DNA of 64,000 nucleotides, taken from positions 16,804,348 through 16,868,347 of the forward strand of contig CAIIXF020000006.1 in NCBI GenBank assembly GCA_903813345.2, written 5' to 3'. Both the position numbers and the translations under genes were made by a program. Positions 51,119 through 61,790 of this stretch are shown piece after piece; the stretch's first letter is position 1; each line of letters starts with the position of its first letter. The notes below the pieces were generated by a model, which searched no databases, was not told where the DNA came from, and saw only the letters and a program-made list of their open reading frames with translations. This DNA comes from Owenia fusiformis (Eukaryota; Annelida; Polychaeta; Sabellida; Oweniidae).

Positions 51119-54100
51119 CTATGCAATCCTATTGACAATAGAGCTTCTGAAATTACTGATTTTAAAACAAACAGATATAATCATGCCAGCTCTGTCCTTG
51201 TAATGGGCATCTAGTTTTTGAGAGATTATTTTAAACGTTTTTAAAAGACCAATAATGCGTTCCACATGGATTCGTTTGCAGACCCCCCCCCCCCATAGCA
51301 GTCACTTATATATGAACACAATCCTCTGGGACTTATCCCAATCATTGATTTCAGAGTGTTCATGTTCTTATATGTTGAAAAAGTAGCTCCTTGTTCATTT
51401 ACTTTTTTCTGTTTTTCCATGCCTATTTCTGTAGCATCCAAAATTACCCGCGTGTTAGGAAATTGCCGTTTAAAGTTTGTAGGCATTGTATCAGCTATAA
51501 TTTCTTTGGATGGCCAAAAGTTGATCTCTTCCAGTTGATAAAACAAGAATGACAGCCACGTGTCAAACACTGTTCGAACAGTTGTCTGGCTAATACAAAA
51601 GAGAATGCTTATCATGTGGATGTCCATTCCACATCTCATCTTCACAAGAGTTAGAAATAAACAATTCACTGGATTAAGTATATGACATTTGGGTTCTAGA
51701 TGATCCACTGCAGGGCCAAGGCACTCATAAAAATAAGAAAAATGTTTAAAATCTCTAAAGGATGTAAGATATTGAATGTCCTTGGCAGATTCTTGGAAAA
51801 GTTCAATCCGATAAGGTTCGCGTTTTGCACAGTTTTCAATTTTTAATGCTGATTTTGTCTTGCGTGATATGAGTAGATCTCCATTTATAATATTACACTG
51901 TGTCGATTCATTTGTACAATTCTCAGATGTAGGTGAAAAGTGAGTCTCATAAGTGTTAATACCAATTTCTTTTGTGGCACATTCAACTATTTCTTCACTG
52001 ACGTCTAATACAAAAGAATCTACATGAATGGCACGAGTATCGTCTAGATCTATTGTGTCTTCTTGTTCATTTTTCCACTTCCGTTTTTCAGATGTGGTTC
52101 ATGCCCGTAGCCAGCTATTTGTAAGGGGGGGCTCGAACCTCCCCCCCCCCGCATCCACCCCCCCAAAAAAAAAATTCCCCATGCTAAACCAAGCCCCTTT
52201 GTATTGTAAAGGACAGTGGCAGATCCGGAAGCTAAGAAGGTGGGACCCACACTTCAAGTCAGGAAAAAATATCCTTTTTAGGGCCCTAAAACCAAAATTT
52301 GGACCAACAATTAGAAAATCTATGGCACGTTTTTTGAAAATTTGGCCTAACATTAAAATAATAAGGCCCAAAAGGTCAAGTAATGCCCAAAAAGGACCAG
52401 TCAAGAGAAAAAATTTGAGGGCCCTAAAACCAAAATTCTGAAAATTTATGGCCCGTTCTTTCAAAATTTGGCCTAAAATTGAAAAATAAGGCCCAAAAAG
52501 GTCAAGTTATGCCAAAAAAGGCCAACTTAAGAGGCCCTACAATATATTTGGGCCAACAATTTTTTCTGGGCCCATCCATTGGCCGCATAGAAAACCTTTT
52601 AGGGCCCTAGAACCAAAATTTAGAAAATTTATGGCACGTTTTTTGAAAATTTGAAGGGCCAAAAAGGTCAAGTAAAAATGTCAAGTAAAGGCCAACTAAA
52701 GAGGCCCTACAATACTTTTGGCCCAACATTTTTTTCTAGGCCCATCCTAGGGCCGCACATAAAATTTTAAGGGCCCTAAAACCAAATTGAAGATTTATGG
52801 CCCGTTTTTGAAAATTTAGCCTAAAATTGAAAAATAAGGCCCAAAAAGGTCAAGTAAAGGCCAACTAAAGAGGCCCTACAATATTTTTGGTCCAACATTT
52901 TTTTCTTGGCCCATCCTAGGGCTATGTTTAACAAAACACAAAGGACGATCATAAAAAAAGAAGGAAAGGGGCACAAATATGGGGCCAACTTTTGAAAAAT
53001 AATGCCCAAATTCGAAAAACAATGAACAGTAATGCCAGTTTTAAAATCTTAATTGCCCAGTGAATGTGGGGAAGAGCAAGTTTTTCTTCAAGGAAGCAAA
53101 AATGTAGGTCCACATTTTTTCAGGAGATATCAGGGGGGGGGGCTCGTCCGAGCCTCCAGAGCCCCCCCTGGCTACGGGCCTGTGGTTCGTTGTCGTTTTT
53201 GTAGATCAAAATGCAATAAGTTGGAAGTTGGAACTGCATTGGCTTTTAATCGGAGTCGGGTACCTGGAAAGTAAAAATGTTATAAATAAATAACATTTTG
53301 TTTACGTACATGTACAGTATGATGACACTATTAATTTTGTCTGGATCTGATTCTTACTCTTATTGGTTAAACGAAAGACATGCTGTTGTAATAACATGTT
53401 TTGTTTCATATCATTGAAACATTCATTTGATATGAGTATAAATTGCACTTTCAATAAACACATAGAAATGAGTCTCCGAAAAATTACATTTGAAAAAATG
53501 ATAACCCAGTGAGTAGCATTTCAGAATTACAATACTTGAAGTAAGTATTTGAGTACTTGAAGCATAAATCTCAGAGACGGTAACAAGAGTTCACACCCCA
53601 CCCCCCCCCCCCCCATCACACACACACACTCACTGGTAGATTTGAGTTGGGGAACCCTTGTTCTTGCCAAAGCAGTCTATCTCAAGCCCAAAATAAATGA
53701 AGCAACTGAGCAATTGTGAATCAAGATGAAATAGCATGCAGTAGGACATTGTTAGCCCGGGTTGTAAATTACTGTACAGGCCCGTGTACAGGTGTAAATT
53801 TGGTCCAATAATAACAGGGCATATTATCACCCACTCTGAACTTCGGGTCTGATATACTTTCGTGTTTTTTTTCTTTATTAAAATATAATATTTATTTGTT
53901 TTAATAAATTATACATATATAATGCGCCATCTTACCTTGCTCTGGCTCACAATAGTCACTCGGAACAAAATGAGTTCTGCAGACGATATTATTCTTCGTA
54001 GGAGTTTCCACGTCTGTCTACCTCTTCCTATCCCTCTGCAGCAACGGCGAACCCACTCTTTTTTCAAATTTTTATCTTTCGGAAATAGATGCCCCCCTAA

Positions 54101-54139
54101 TCTGTTATTACATCCAAAAACTGAACATTGAGAAGGCAT
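51119..54139 (-). pseudogene. THAP - DDE_Tnp_4 transposase of the ISL2EU-like element, broken
   Basis: Exon 1 (54139-53936) opens MPSQCSVFGCNNR.GGHLFPKD, the start of a THAP zinc finger; its last ligands (IVCRTHFVPSDY) appear only after a shift caused by one missing base near TGGAAACTCC. Exon 2 begins at about 53268 (TRLRLKANAVPTSN) and runs to 51119. It is interrupted by a 1083-bp element at 52100-53182, after which the frame resumes exactly (RQRTTSEKRKWK). The DDE_Tnp_4 domain shows FLTLVKMRCGMDIHMISILF, ISQTTVRTVFDTWLSFL, VILDATEIGMEK (first catalytic Asp) and YKNMNTLKSMIGISPRG. After SDCYGG a G-run of about 13 changes the frame and joins directly to KRIHVERIIGLLKTFKI, so about 60 residues, including the usual ADRGF Asp, are missing. 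In this class THAP binds the element ends and DDE cuts and joins DNA. This copy cannot work. Confidence 0.85.
52100..53182. mobile_element. 1083-bp element inside the transposase gene, 5-bp target duplication
   Basis: Ends CATGCCCGTAGCCAG and CTGGCTACGGGCCTG, with TGGTT on both sides (52095-52099, 53183-53187). The inside holds about four diverged repeats of GGGCCCTAAAACCAAAATT, AGAGGCCCTACAATA and TTTTGGCCCAACATTTTTT. No transposase seen. It is the long relative of 47226-47431. Confidence 0.88.
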
Positions 54140-54372
54140 TTAGTGAAATAAAGAATAATATATGGATTTTTCTGAAATTTGGGAATATTTGTATTTCCCA
54201 CCGGAAGTACGTTGTGACCGATCGCACTGTCGCACCACCTATTGCCAACTATTCCGCGAAACACCATTGGATTCCTCTTTTAGATCAAATATTATCCAAA
54301 TTGAAGGACTTGTTACATTATATTATTACTAAGAACCCCTGGCACTATATAACTGCAAAGTTTGGGGTATGT

Positions 54373-54435
54373 AGGTTGGAAAATAAAAAAGTTATAGTGT
54401 CTTGAAAAAAAGTGGCATTTTTTTGGCTCACCGTG
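54373..54435 (-). repeat. right terminal inverted repeat of the ISL2EU-like transposon
   Basis: Complement of the left repeat at 34973-35035; it ends TTTTTTTGGCTCACCGTG, then TA. The frame at 54214-54405 overlaps the subterminal repeats and is not taken as a gene. Confidence 0.85.
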
Positions 54436-54740
54436 TATATAGCACTCTTGGAGGTGTAATGGCAATTAATACCATATAATGATTATAAACTGCGTAGTTC
54501 TTGTTTTTTCCAATATTTGCATTCCAATGCCTCCAGTTCCATTACCAAGTAATCCATTAAAGGATTAAAAACATTAAATATTTTACTGTTACTCTTTTAC
54601 ATAATTTTAATTTAAGCTGAATTAATGAATCTTCATCATCATTCAATATTAAAATTAGGTATAGAGCACTCTAGGAGGTTACGTTGTACTTAGTAATGGC
54701 AATTTTATACCATATAATGATTAGGAATAAAACTGCGTAA
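54436..54740. repeat. tandem copies of the transposon target region (empty site)
   Basis: Right flank TATAGCACTCTTGGAGGTG at 54436 recurs as TATAGAGCACTCTAGGAGGT at 54660. Just before the second copy, CAATATTAAAATTAGG matches the left flank CAATATTAAACTGAAG that precedes the two insertions at 34.1-34.97 kb. The spacing between copies is about 220 bp. Confidence 0.8.
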
Positions 54741-56042
54741 GTCCATTTTTTGTATTATCAAGTAATCAATTAAAGGATGTTGTCACATTACCAAAAGTTG
54801 ACTGTATCCTTGTAAACTATAAACTATAACCTTTTAACTATAAATAAATCAACATTGTAAACTTCAATTAAGTTTTCATCTTATTTAGTTCTGTTGGTGT
54901 ATAAAAAAATCTGTAAAGCTCATCTATTCTTGACTTCTATTTTGTAAATGAAGGTACAATTGCACAGAATGAAACTGCTACAAAGATTCTCTTGAAAAAT
55001 GAGCTTTCTGGCATTTTTGTCGAAGCATTATACATGTGAAAGCTGATAGGGAAATTAAAAAATTGTCAAAATCTATTTTCAGATCTCCTGTTTCATCATG
55101 GGCTTTCTCTTAAAAAGCCCATGGTTTTAATTACTGTGATCAATATACATTAGTTCTTTCCGTAAAATTCACTTTATTTAATTCTTAACTCTATTCAGGT
55201 GTTCAATACAAATATTTTGCATCAACATGTTAATTACCAGGGTACCAGCAGATGTTATTAATTGACAACATTTAAGTCTTATTTCATATTCTTGCTCTAA
55301 TTGCATACTAGCCTGCAGGCATAAAATATGGGATGAGTTTTTAATCCTTCAAAAAATAGTTGTTTCTGGATCGTCGATTGAAGTTCTATAAAATAAACAT
55401 TTGCAAATACACTGGATGAATAATTTACACAAATTTTCACGAACATTTCGATATTTATTGGATAAAATATATCCATGTATATACATGTATTTGCTTCTAA
55501 TTTATACAACCAACATGTAATGAATGAGGCTATAGTGACAAAAACACAACTTAGCACAGGTCTTGGATGGTTAAACTCTGAGAGGAAAAAAGAATAATAG
55601 ACAATTCAAAGTTCGTCCAGGAACCGATATAGACTAACAATAACTATTATATTATTGACGCAAATAAATAATACATATACATATATACAATAAATTGCAT
55701 GCAATAAATGAATAAATGATAACCAATAACAATAAAAATCACATAGAGTTTCAACAGAATTTCTATCGAGGTATCAATTTGTTAATGACAATAGTCCCAT
55801 GACTCAATAAATTGATATCCCCACTGTTCAACAATAAAGACATTTTTCCAGAATTTACCATTAGATTTATAATTTGTGATTGAATGGGGACTATAAAATT
55901 CTGTGAAACAAGAGCAAAGATTACGTTCAGAATTATCTTTGAAGCTGAAATTTTCACTGGATAATCTTTATCTTAGAAGCTGAAATTTATATTCTATAAT
56001 TTCTATAATTTCAGTGTATAATTTCAGTAAAGAAGAGTTATC
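54741..56042. other. no gene seen
   Basis: AT-rich intergenic DNA. TTTCTATAATTTCAGTGTATAATTTCAG repeats just before 56043 contain two possible 3' splice sites, so the start codon of the protease-like gene may lie in a second exon. Confidence 0.4.
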
Positions 56043-59000
56043 ATGGAAGAAAATATTTTAATTAAAAAGTTTGCGACTGTTTCAAATGAGGCCCTAAATA
56101 CAAAAGCACAACTTGAAAATGGGGATGCCGGTAGCATTAAGGACCATACAATGAGAAAGTGCAAAGCATGTATGGACAGTGACCATGGCATATGTACGCT
56201 TGAATTTAAGGAACAGCAATCTATACTTTTTGAGTAAGTTTTATTAAACTAAAATTAGAGTAAGTTATTATATTAAATTAAAAATATGTTTAAAAACATA
56301 AAGTAGTACCATACATGGTGATGTGTTTTGTGTATAATGTATGTTGTGTATATTGTATGATGTGTATATTGTATGTTGTGTATATTGTATGTTGTATATT
56401 TTGTATGTTGTGTATAATGTATATTGTGTATATTTTATGTTGTGTATATTGTATGTTGTGTATACGAGGGGTGATCCAAAAGTCTTGGACGCCCTGCTCT
56501 AATTTTGTTGGTTTTTGATAAAATTACTTTAAACTTTCCAATAATAAAGACCAACAACCAAACTACTTTGTGTGTTAATTTCATGGAGAAATTATATATT
56601 TGATGTAGTTTTCTAGATAGTTTTTAATGTAGGGACCCTGCCACCCGGAACGGTATACGCACATGACAACTTTCAGCCTTAAATGTTCCCGCCATTTCAC
56701 TTGTTTCACAAGTCTTGACCACTATCTTTCTTTGAATTTTGAATGTTAAACCATGTTAGTTTACTTCCTTTGTTATTAGGCAATCAATTAATTGTGTTTT
56801 GAATATCATGGCATATATGACAATGGCTGTATATGTCAAATTCTAAGAAAATGACATCAGACAAGCAACCCTCATTCTGGTATCATTTTTGCTCCAAGAT
56901 GGCTGCTGAAATGGAGAACATGAAAGAAATCAAAGTGGAATAAAGTATACTACAAGATATTCTCACTTTTATTGACCTTGAGCAGCTACCATATGCACGA
57001 TATAGTCTAGATATGGCTCTGTGCGATTTTCTTCCATTTCTGAAGTTGAAAGAAGGGTTGGAAGAAAATGTTTTTTACTCATTGGATGAGGTTTAGAGTG
57101 GCACTCCAGCAGCATTTGTATCACATAAGCAATGGCGGTTTCATAAATGTCTTTCATTCATTGGTAAAGCGGTATGAAAAATGTGTTCAAATTCGTGGAA
57201 AATATGTTGAAAAGTAGGTCTTAATACGTGAAAATGATGATGGTAGATGACACTCAGATTGAAAATCGGAAATTTTCTCATATCATGAATGGTGTTAGGT
57301 TATGCACCTGCACCTAAAGTATTTGCCATATTATAACAGTTGTGACGTGATTTATTATATTCAAATACCGTTCCGGGTGGCTGCGACCCGGTATTAAAAA
57401 CTATTTAGAAAAGTAGCTAAAATATATTATTTTCTGTTGAAACTTATACACAAAGTTGTTAAGATGTTGATCTTTATTATCTGAAAGTTTCATGTAATTA
57501 TATTAGAAAATAGCAAAGTTAGAGCGTGGCGTCCAAGACTTTTGGATCACCCCTCGTATTGTATGTTGTGTATATTGTATGATGAGTATATTGTATGTTG
57601 TGTATATTGTATGTTGTATATATTGTATGCTGTGTATATTGTATGTTGTGTATATTGTATGTTGTATATATTGTATGTTGTGTATAATGTATATTGTGTA
57701 TATTTTATGTTGTGTATATTGTATGTTGTGTATATTGTATGTTATATATATTGTATGCTGTGTATATTATATGTTGTGTATATTGTATATTGTATATATT
57801 GTATGTTGTGTATATTGTATATCGTGTATATTTTATGTTGTGTATATTGTATGCTGTGTATATTGTATGTGGTGTATATTGTATGTTGTGTATATTGTAT
57901 GTCGTGTATATTGTATGCTGTGTATATTGTATGTTGTGTATATTGTATGTTGTGTATATAGAATGTTGTGTATATTGTATGTTGTCTATTGTCTATTGTA
58001 TGTTGTCTATTGTCTATTGTATGTTGTCTATATTGTATGTTGTGCATATTTTCATGAGATATGTTTTATTTTTCCAGTTTTGATGGAGTACAAAGCCTTG
58101 GTTTAAAGCCAGATGAATCCTGCTTCTCTATCTATCTATATGACAAAGATGACGAATCAACCCAAATGAAAATCAAAGAGAAATATCCTCAGCATAAGTT
58201 TAACTTTCTAGCAGCTCTGACAACAAAGTCTTTTTCATTGGGACACATAGGAATAGAAGAAAAAATTGGCACACCAACAATGGGCACCCTAGGTGGGCAC
58301 ATCAGGTTAAATTCAGACATATATGGATTGACATGTCATCACGTTGTAAAGGATGCGTCTCATGGACAGAACGTTGGAGTATATAAAAAAGAACAAGCTG
58401 GATTAACATGGACCCCAATTGGTACATTGGAATGTTCCCTTGCATTTGATCCTCATGAAAGACAAGTGGAAACATACGATATTGCACTTATTAAGATGAC
58501 ACAATCTCACAATCAGCAACCTGATGACTGCAGAAGTTGTGAAATGGCAACAATAGATGATTTGAAACATCGAAGAGATGAAATTCAAGGTAAAATTATA
58601 CTTCAGCCTGTTTAAATTAGTAGATTGATGTGGTGCTTGACCACCCATCCAGCTACACACCTAGAAGCACAAGATGATAACAATATGGCACATTCTGAAA
58701 TTTCTGAAAACATGAAGTCAAAATGGACATAGATGGGGTATTCAATAGTGTTGTCGCGATGTGCCATAATCATACATCGATGCATCGGCAATTTTCAGTA
58801 GTAAACATCGATGCACATCGCGATGTACATCGAGAAAAAGTCTGAGAAAAGTGCACTGAAATACCGAACGCTAATGCACTAAAATACTGAAAAGAACAAA
58901 TTAAAAAGAGTACGCTGGTACATCCGGGAACTTCTAGTAACGGTGAAATGAAAGTAAAGTAAATGTTTTATAGATTAATGGTTCATTTCGACTAGCTAAA

Positions 59001-59865
59001 ATAGTTTAAAGCGAAAAAATATCAGAAAACATTGGAAAATGAAATAAGACATGAGAAAGGGAAGCGATTTGCGTCAAAATAAGATAAGAAAGGGTGATAT
59101 TTAGCACAGCTTTGGCGATGTATACTGTATAAGTGGTAATTTTGCCCAATCATTTAATTTGCCTATTTCCTAATTCTTGCCAGGTTCGGAAAATTAAATG
59201 TCGGAAATATTGTCTTTATAATGTTATCCAATGGGAGATTTCTTGTCATTAGGAAAATTAAAATTATGAAAATGATGAAATTTGACCATTCGGAAAATTA
59301 ACCACTCGGATTAAATACCACTTATACAGTATCGCGATGTATCGATTAATCGCGACAACACTAGTATTCAAACACACAGGTTCCCATCAACATGTTTAAA
59401 ATATGATTTATTCAATGTTTTGTAATATATTATATTATTTTAGAAATTGGTGACATAAAAGTGCAGAAAAAAGGATCTATGACTGGTGAAACAGAAAGTA
59501 TAGTAGCACAACTTGATTTCTCCGGCAAGATAACTTACAAAGAAAATGGCAAGGATAAATGCGCTGTGCTTTTAAAAGCCATTCAGATAAAGAATGATGG
59601 CCAAACGCCCTTTGCTAAACAAGGCGATAGTGGATCAATTGTATACCATCGTGATGAGAGTAAAAAATTAGTCATTGGGATGTTCTATGCTCTCGAAACA
59701 ACTAGAGAAGGAGAGAAGTTTGCTTATGCTTTCCCATTGCAGAATGCTTTTGAGAAGTTAAAGGGTTTGTACCCAGACATTTTGGGAGATGCTACATTTG
59801 GACCAAATGGAAATGTTAAGTTTACATGCCATGGTGAGATATGCCAAGAGGCTATGACAATATAG
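56043..59865 (+). CDS. trypsin-fold serine peptidase-like protein, 3 exons
   Basis: Exons 56043-56233, 58078-58589 and 59444-59865; phases 2 and 1 match and the product is 374 aa. It has no signal peptide or membrane segment, so a cytoplasmic protein is likely. Residues 1-63 form a hydrophilic N terminus with KCKACMDSDHGIC, unlike any domain I recognise. The rest is a chymotrypsin-fold peptidase with a complete triad: His152 (or His151) in YGLTCHHVV, Asp198 in TYDIALIKM and Ser297 in KQGDSGSIVY. The order and the GDSGS motif match the trypsin_2 / Peptidase_S1 group; the Asp before Ser suggests trypsin-like geometry, but substrate and role are unknown. Similar intracellular peptidase-like domains occur fused to immune or death-fold domains in invertebrates; none is seen here. 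The start has TCATGGA context; earlier exons are possible. Intron 1 holds a microsatellite with a mariner relic, intron 2 a hAT element. Confidence 0.78.
56331..58045. repeat. TGTATATTGTATGTTG microsatellite split by a transposon
   Basis: A 15-16-bp unit runs 56331-56464 and 57557-58045, with GTATATTGTATGC, ATGA and TGTCTATTGTCTAT variants. Long Cys/Tyr/Ile-rich frames (YCMLCILYVVYIVCC) are products of the repeat. The two halves were one array before insertion of the element at 56465-57556. Confidence 0.9.
56465..57556 (+). mobile_element. decayed mariner-family transposon, 1092 bp
   Basis: Perfect inverted ends of about 28 bp (CGAGGGGTGATCCAAAAGTC at 56465; complement ending 57556), TA on both sides. 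Inside, forward-strand pieces of a mariner transposase C terminus are readable in more than one frame: YARYSLDMALCDFLPFLKLK and RYEKCVQIRGKYVEK followed by a stop. Upstream catalytic parts are not readable. Sequence around CGTTCCGGGTGG..CGACCCGGTA near both ends forms extra inverted repeats. Confidence 0.85.
58746..59363. mobile_element. hAT-type non-autonomous element with perfect 8-bp target duplication
   Basis: Ends TAGTGTTGTCGCGATG and CGCGACAACACTA; GTATTCAA on both sides (58738-58745, 59364-59371). ACATCGATGCA/TGCATCGATGT repeats lie inside the left end. 618 bp, including a nested element at 59123-59331. Confidence 0.92.
59123..59331. mobile_element. short inverted-repeat element nested in the hAT element
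   Basis: TACTGTATAAGTGGTAATTT at 59123 faces AATACCACTTATACAGTA ending at 59331; the inside repeats GGAAAATTAA words. About 209 bp. Confidence 0.7.
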
Positions 59866-59918
59866 ACAACATAGACATAGTATGATGAAGAGCCTTATGC
59901 AAATTGTGTGATATAAAT

Positions 59919-59924
59919 AATAAA
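59919..59924 (+). terminator. likely polyadenylation signal of the peptidase-like gene
   Basis: AATAAA 54 bp after the TAG stop, followed by ATTATACATATATT. Confidence 0.5.
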
Positions 59925-60299
59925 TAAGATTATACATATATTATATATTTGCTCAAACTGTTGAGTGTATACTAGAGTCAGTATTTAAATTTTAGACAGT
60001 GTTTGCTTGCTAATAAAATAAAACATATTTATTTATTTATAGATGGCAGCACGGATCGTTTGATTGATTGTACCCTGTTATATGATTTGTTGAAATTGTA
60101 AGTCACTACTAATGTCATCCGCTATTGATGCTAATAAATCTATTTATCTATATATAATTGTTACTTTTTTGTTTTCTATTGCTGTTTCAAACTAAATTTT
60201 TTAATAGCTACCAATTCAATTCATTAACAATTTAAACAAGATATGCTAATTGCAAATACAAACTTGATAAATGACCGTGTACACTACATAATACAAAAA

Positions 60300-61466
60300 C
60301 ACAAATGTGTACAAAATGTCCCCACCTATGGGTGATCCCGTCAAATGGTTATCCTAAAAATGAGTAGACAAGACTTTACCGACACAATTTGAGGACGGAA
60401 AATCCAAAATGGCCACCTTAAAATTTACCCAGAATGCCAAAAAATTAGTCAGTTCTAGATTTTCATACTAAAAACCACCCCTGAAAATTTGAAATTGATC
60501 CGTCACACAGTTAACCAGAAAACATGTAAACAAGACTTTACAGACAAGATTTGAGGACAGAAAATCCAAAATGGCTGCCTTGACATTTATCCAGAATCCC
60601 AAAAAACTAATCAGATCTAGATTTTCATACTGAGAATCATCCGTGAAAATTTGAAATTGATCTACCAAACGGGTCACCTGAAAATGCGTAGACAAGATTT
60701 TACAGACAAGATTTTAGGACAGAAAATCCAAAATGGCTGCCTTGACATTTACCTAGAATGCCCAAAAACTAATCAGATCTAGATTTTCATACTAAAAATC
60801 ATCCCTGAAAATCTGAAATTGATCTACCAAACGGTTCACCTGAAAACGCGTAGACAAGACTTTACAGACAAGATTTTAGGATGGAAAAATGGCCAAAATG
60901 GCCGACAATAAAAAAGTGATTATGAGTTTTTGCTGATTTCTTTTTACAAAATTATCACATATAACTACTGTTAACAATAACATAGGCTTTTACAACAAAG
61001 TACACCTGAAATTATTTATAAAGCTACTAAATAGTTAAAGAATGAAAACTGAAAAACACCATTCAATATGATACAAAGTATTATCGTGCGCTAACTTTTC
61101 TTAAAACATTCAAAATGGCTGACATGACTGAGCTAACAGGTCCAAAACCTAGTCAGATCTAGAATGAAGTAGGCTGAACAAGGTGTTAAAGTTTTAAAAG
61201 CAACTGTGAAGCCGTTTTTCTTAAAGTTTGCAGACAAGAATTTTAGCATTTGACTTCAAAATGGCCGACAGGAAGTAGGTATCGAGTTAATGTTTTTTCA
61301 TCCACATCTGTATGCACTCATAAGTTATCTCTGAAAATTTGACAGTGACATCTGTAGCGGTTTTTGAGAAAACTGCCGGACATACGGACGGACAGACAGA
61401 CGGACGGATGGATGGACGGACGGCTTTCCTATATCCCTCTTGAACTTCGTTCGGTGGGATAATGAT
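60300..61466. repeat. repeat family B, copy 2
   Basis: About four ~165-bp monomers (as at 43.4-44.5 kb), then the same unique block (AAAAAGTGATTATGAGTTTT through AGGAAGTAGGTATCGAGTTA), a GACGGACG run, and the family A right end (CTATATCCCTCTTGAACTTC, GTTCGGTGGGATAATGA). Families A and B therefore share an end. Confidence 0.85.
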
Positions 61467-61790
61467 TAAATAGTGTATGCAATGCCCTTTTCTCAGTTAA
61501 GAACTATTTTTTTATTTATAATATGACTTCAATGGAAACATCTCCATGTGTATTTGAGGATTGCTTTCAACATTTTACACTCTCTATTTCTTTATTTCTT
61601 TTAAAAGAGACAAGAGTCTCAAATGTTTTTTCAGAAAAATTAAAGACATTCATTTCAGACAATAAGAAGTGGACAAACCAAATCTGGATAACATAGTATG
61701 AGATGAATATATAAATTATAGTGGTTTAAACTTTTCTTGTGTGTATAATTGATGAAAATATGTATGTTTTGCAGCAATACCAACTTGAGG

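Larger units (their letters stand above)
34973..54435. mobile_element. 19.5-kb ISL2EU-like DNA transposon (PIF/Harbinger relative)
   Basis: The ends are inverted repeats of about 63 bp, roughly 75-80% alike: CAGGGTGGGCCAAAAAAACA at 34973 and, read from the other end, CACGGTGAGCCAAAAAAATG from 54435. Both continue with CCACTT, a T-run, TCAA and a TAACTTTTT.AT block. Further in, the subterminal words CCAATGGTGTTTCGCG, ATAGGTGG and AGTGCGAT occur in the same order at 35425-35475 and, inverted, at 54215-54270. TA stands on both sides (34971-34972, 54436-54437). A duplicated segment at about 54641-54680 shows the same target unoccupied. It carries two convergent genes: SAP-SWIM-YqaJ (+) and THAP-DDE_Tnp_4 (-). 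As I recall, the transposase plus YqaJ pair is the mark of ISL2EU. Nested insertions explain much of the length. Confidence 0.88.

Noticed and set aside
52028-52464. Frames of 121-137 residues on both strands
   Set aside because: They straddle the 1083-bp element and follow its GGGCCCTAAAACCAAA repeats; no domain, and they oppose the real transposase frame.
57542-58106. Long Cys/Tyr-rich frames (YCMLCILYVVYIVCC), up to 175 residues
   Set aside because: Translation of the TGTATATTGTATGTTG microsatellite in three frames at once; only the part after 58078 is a real exon.
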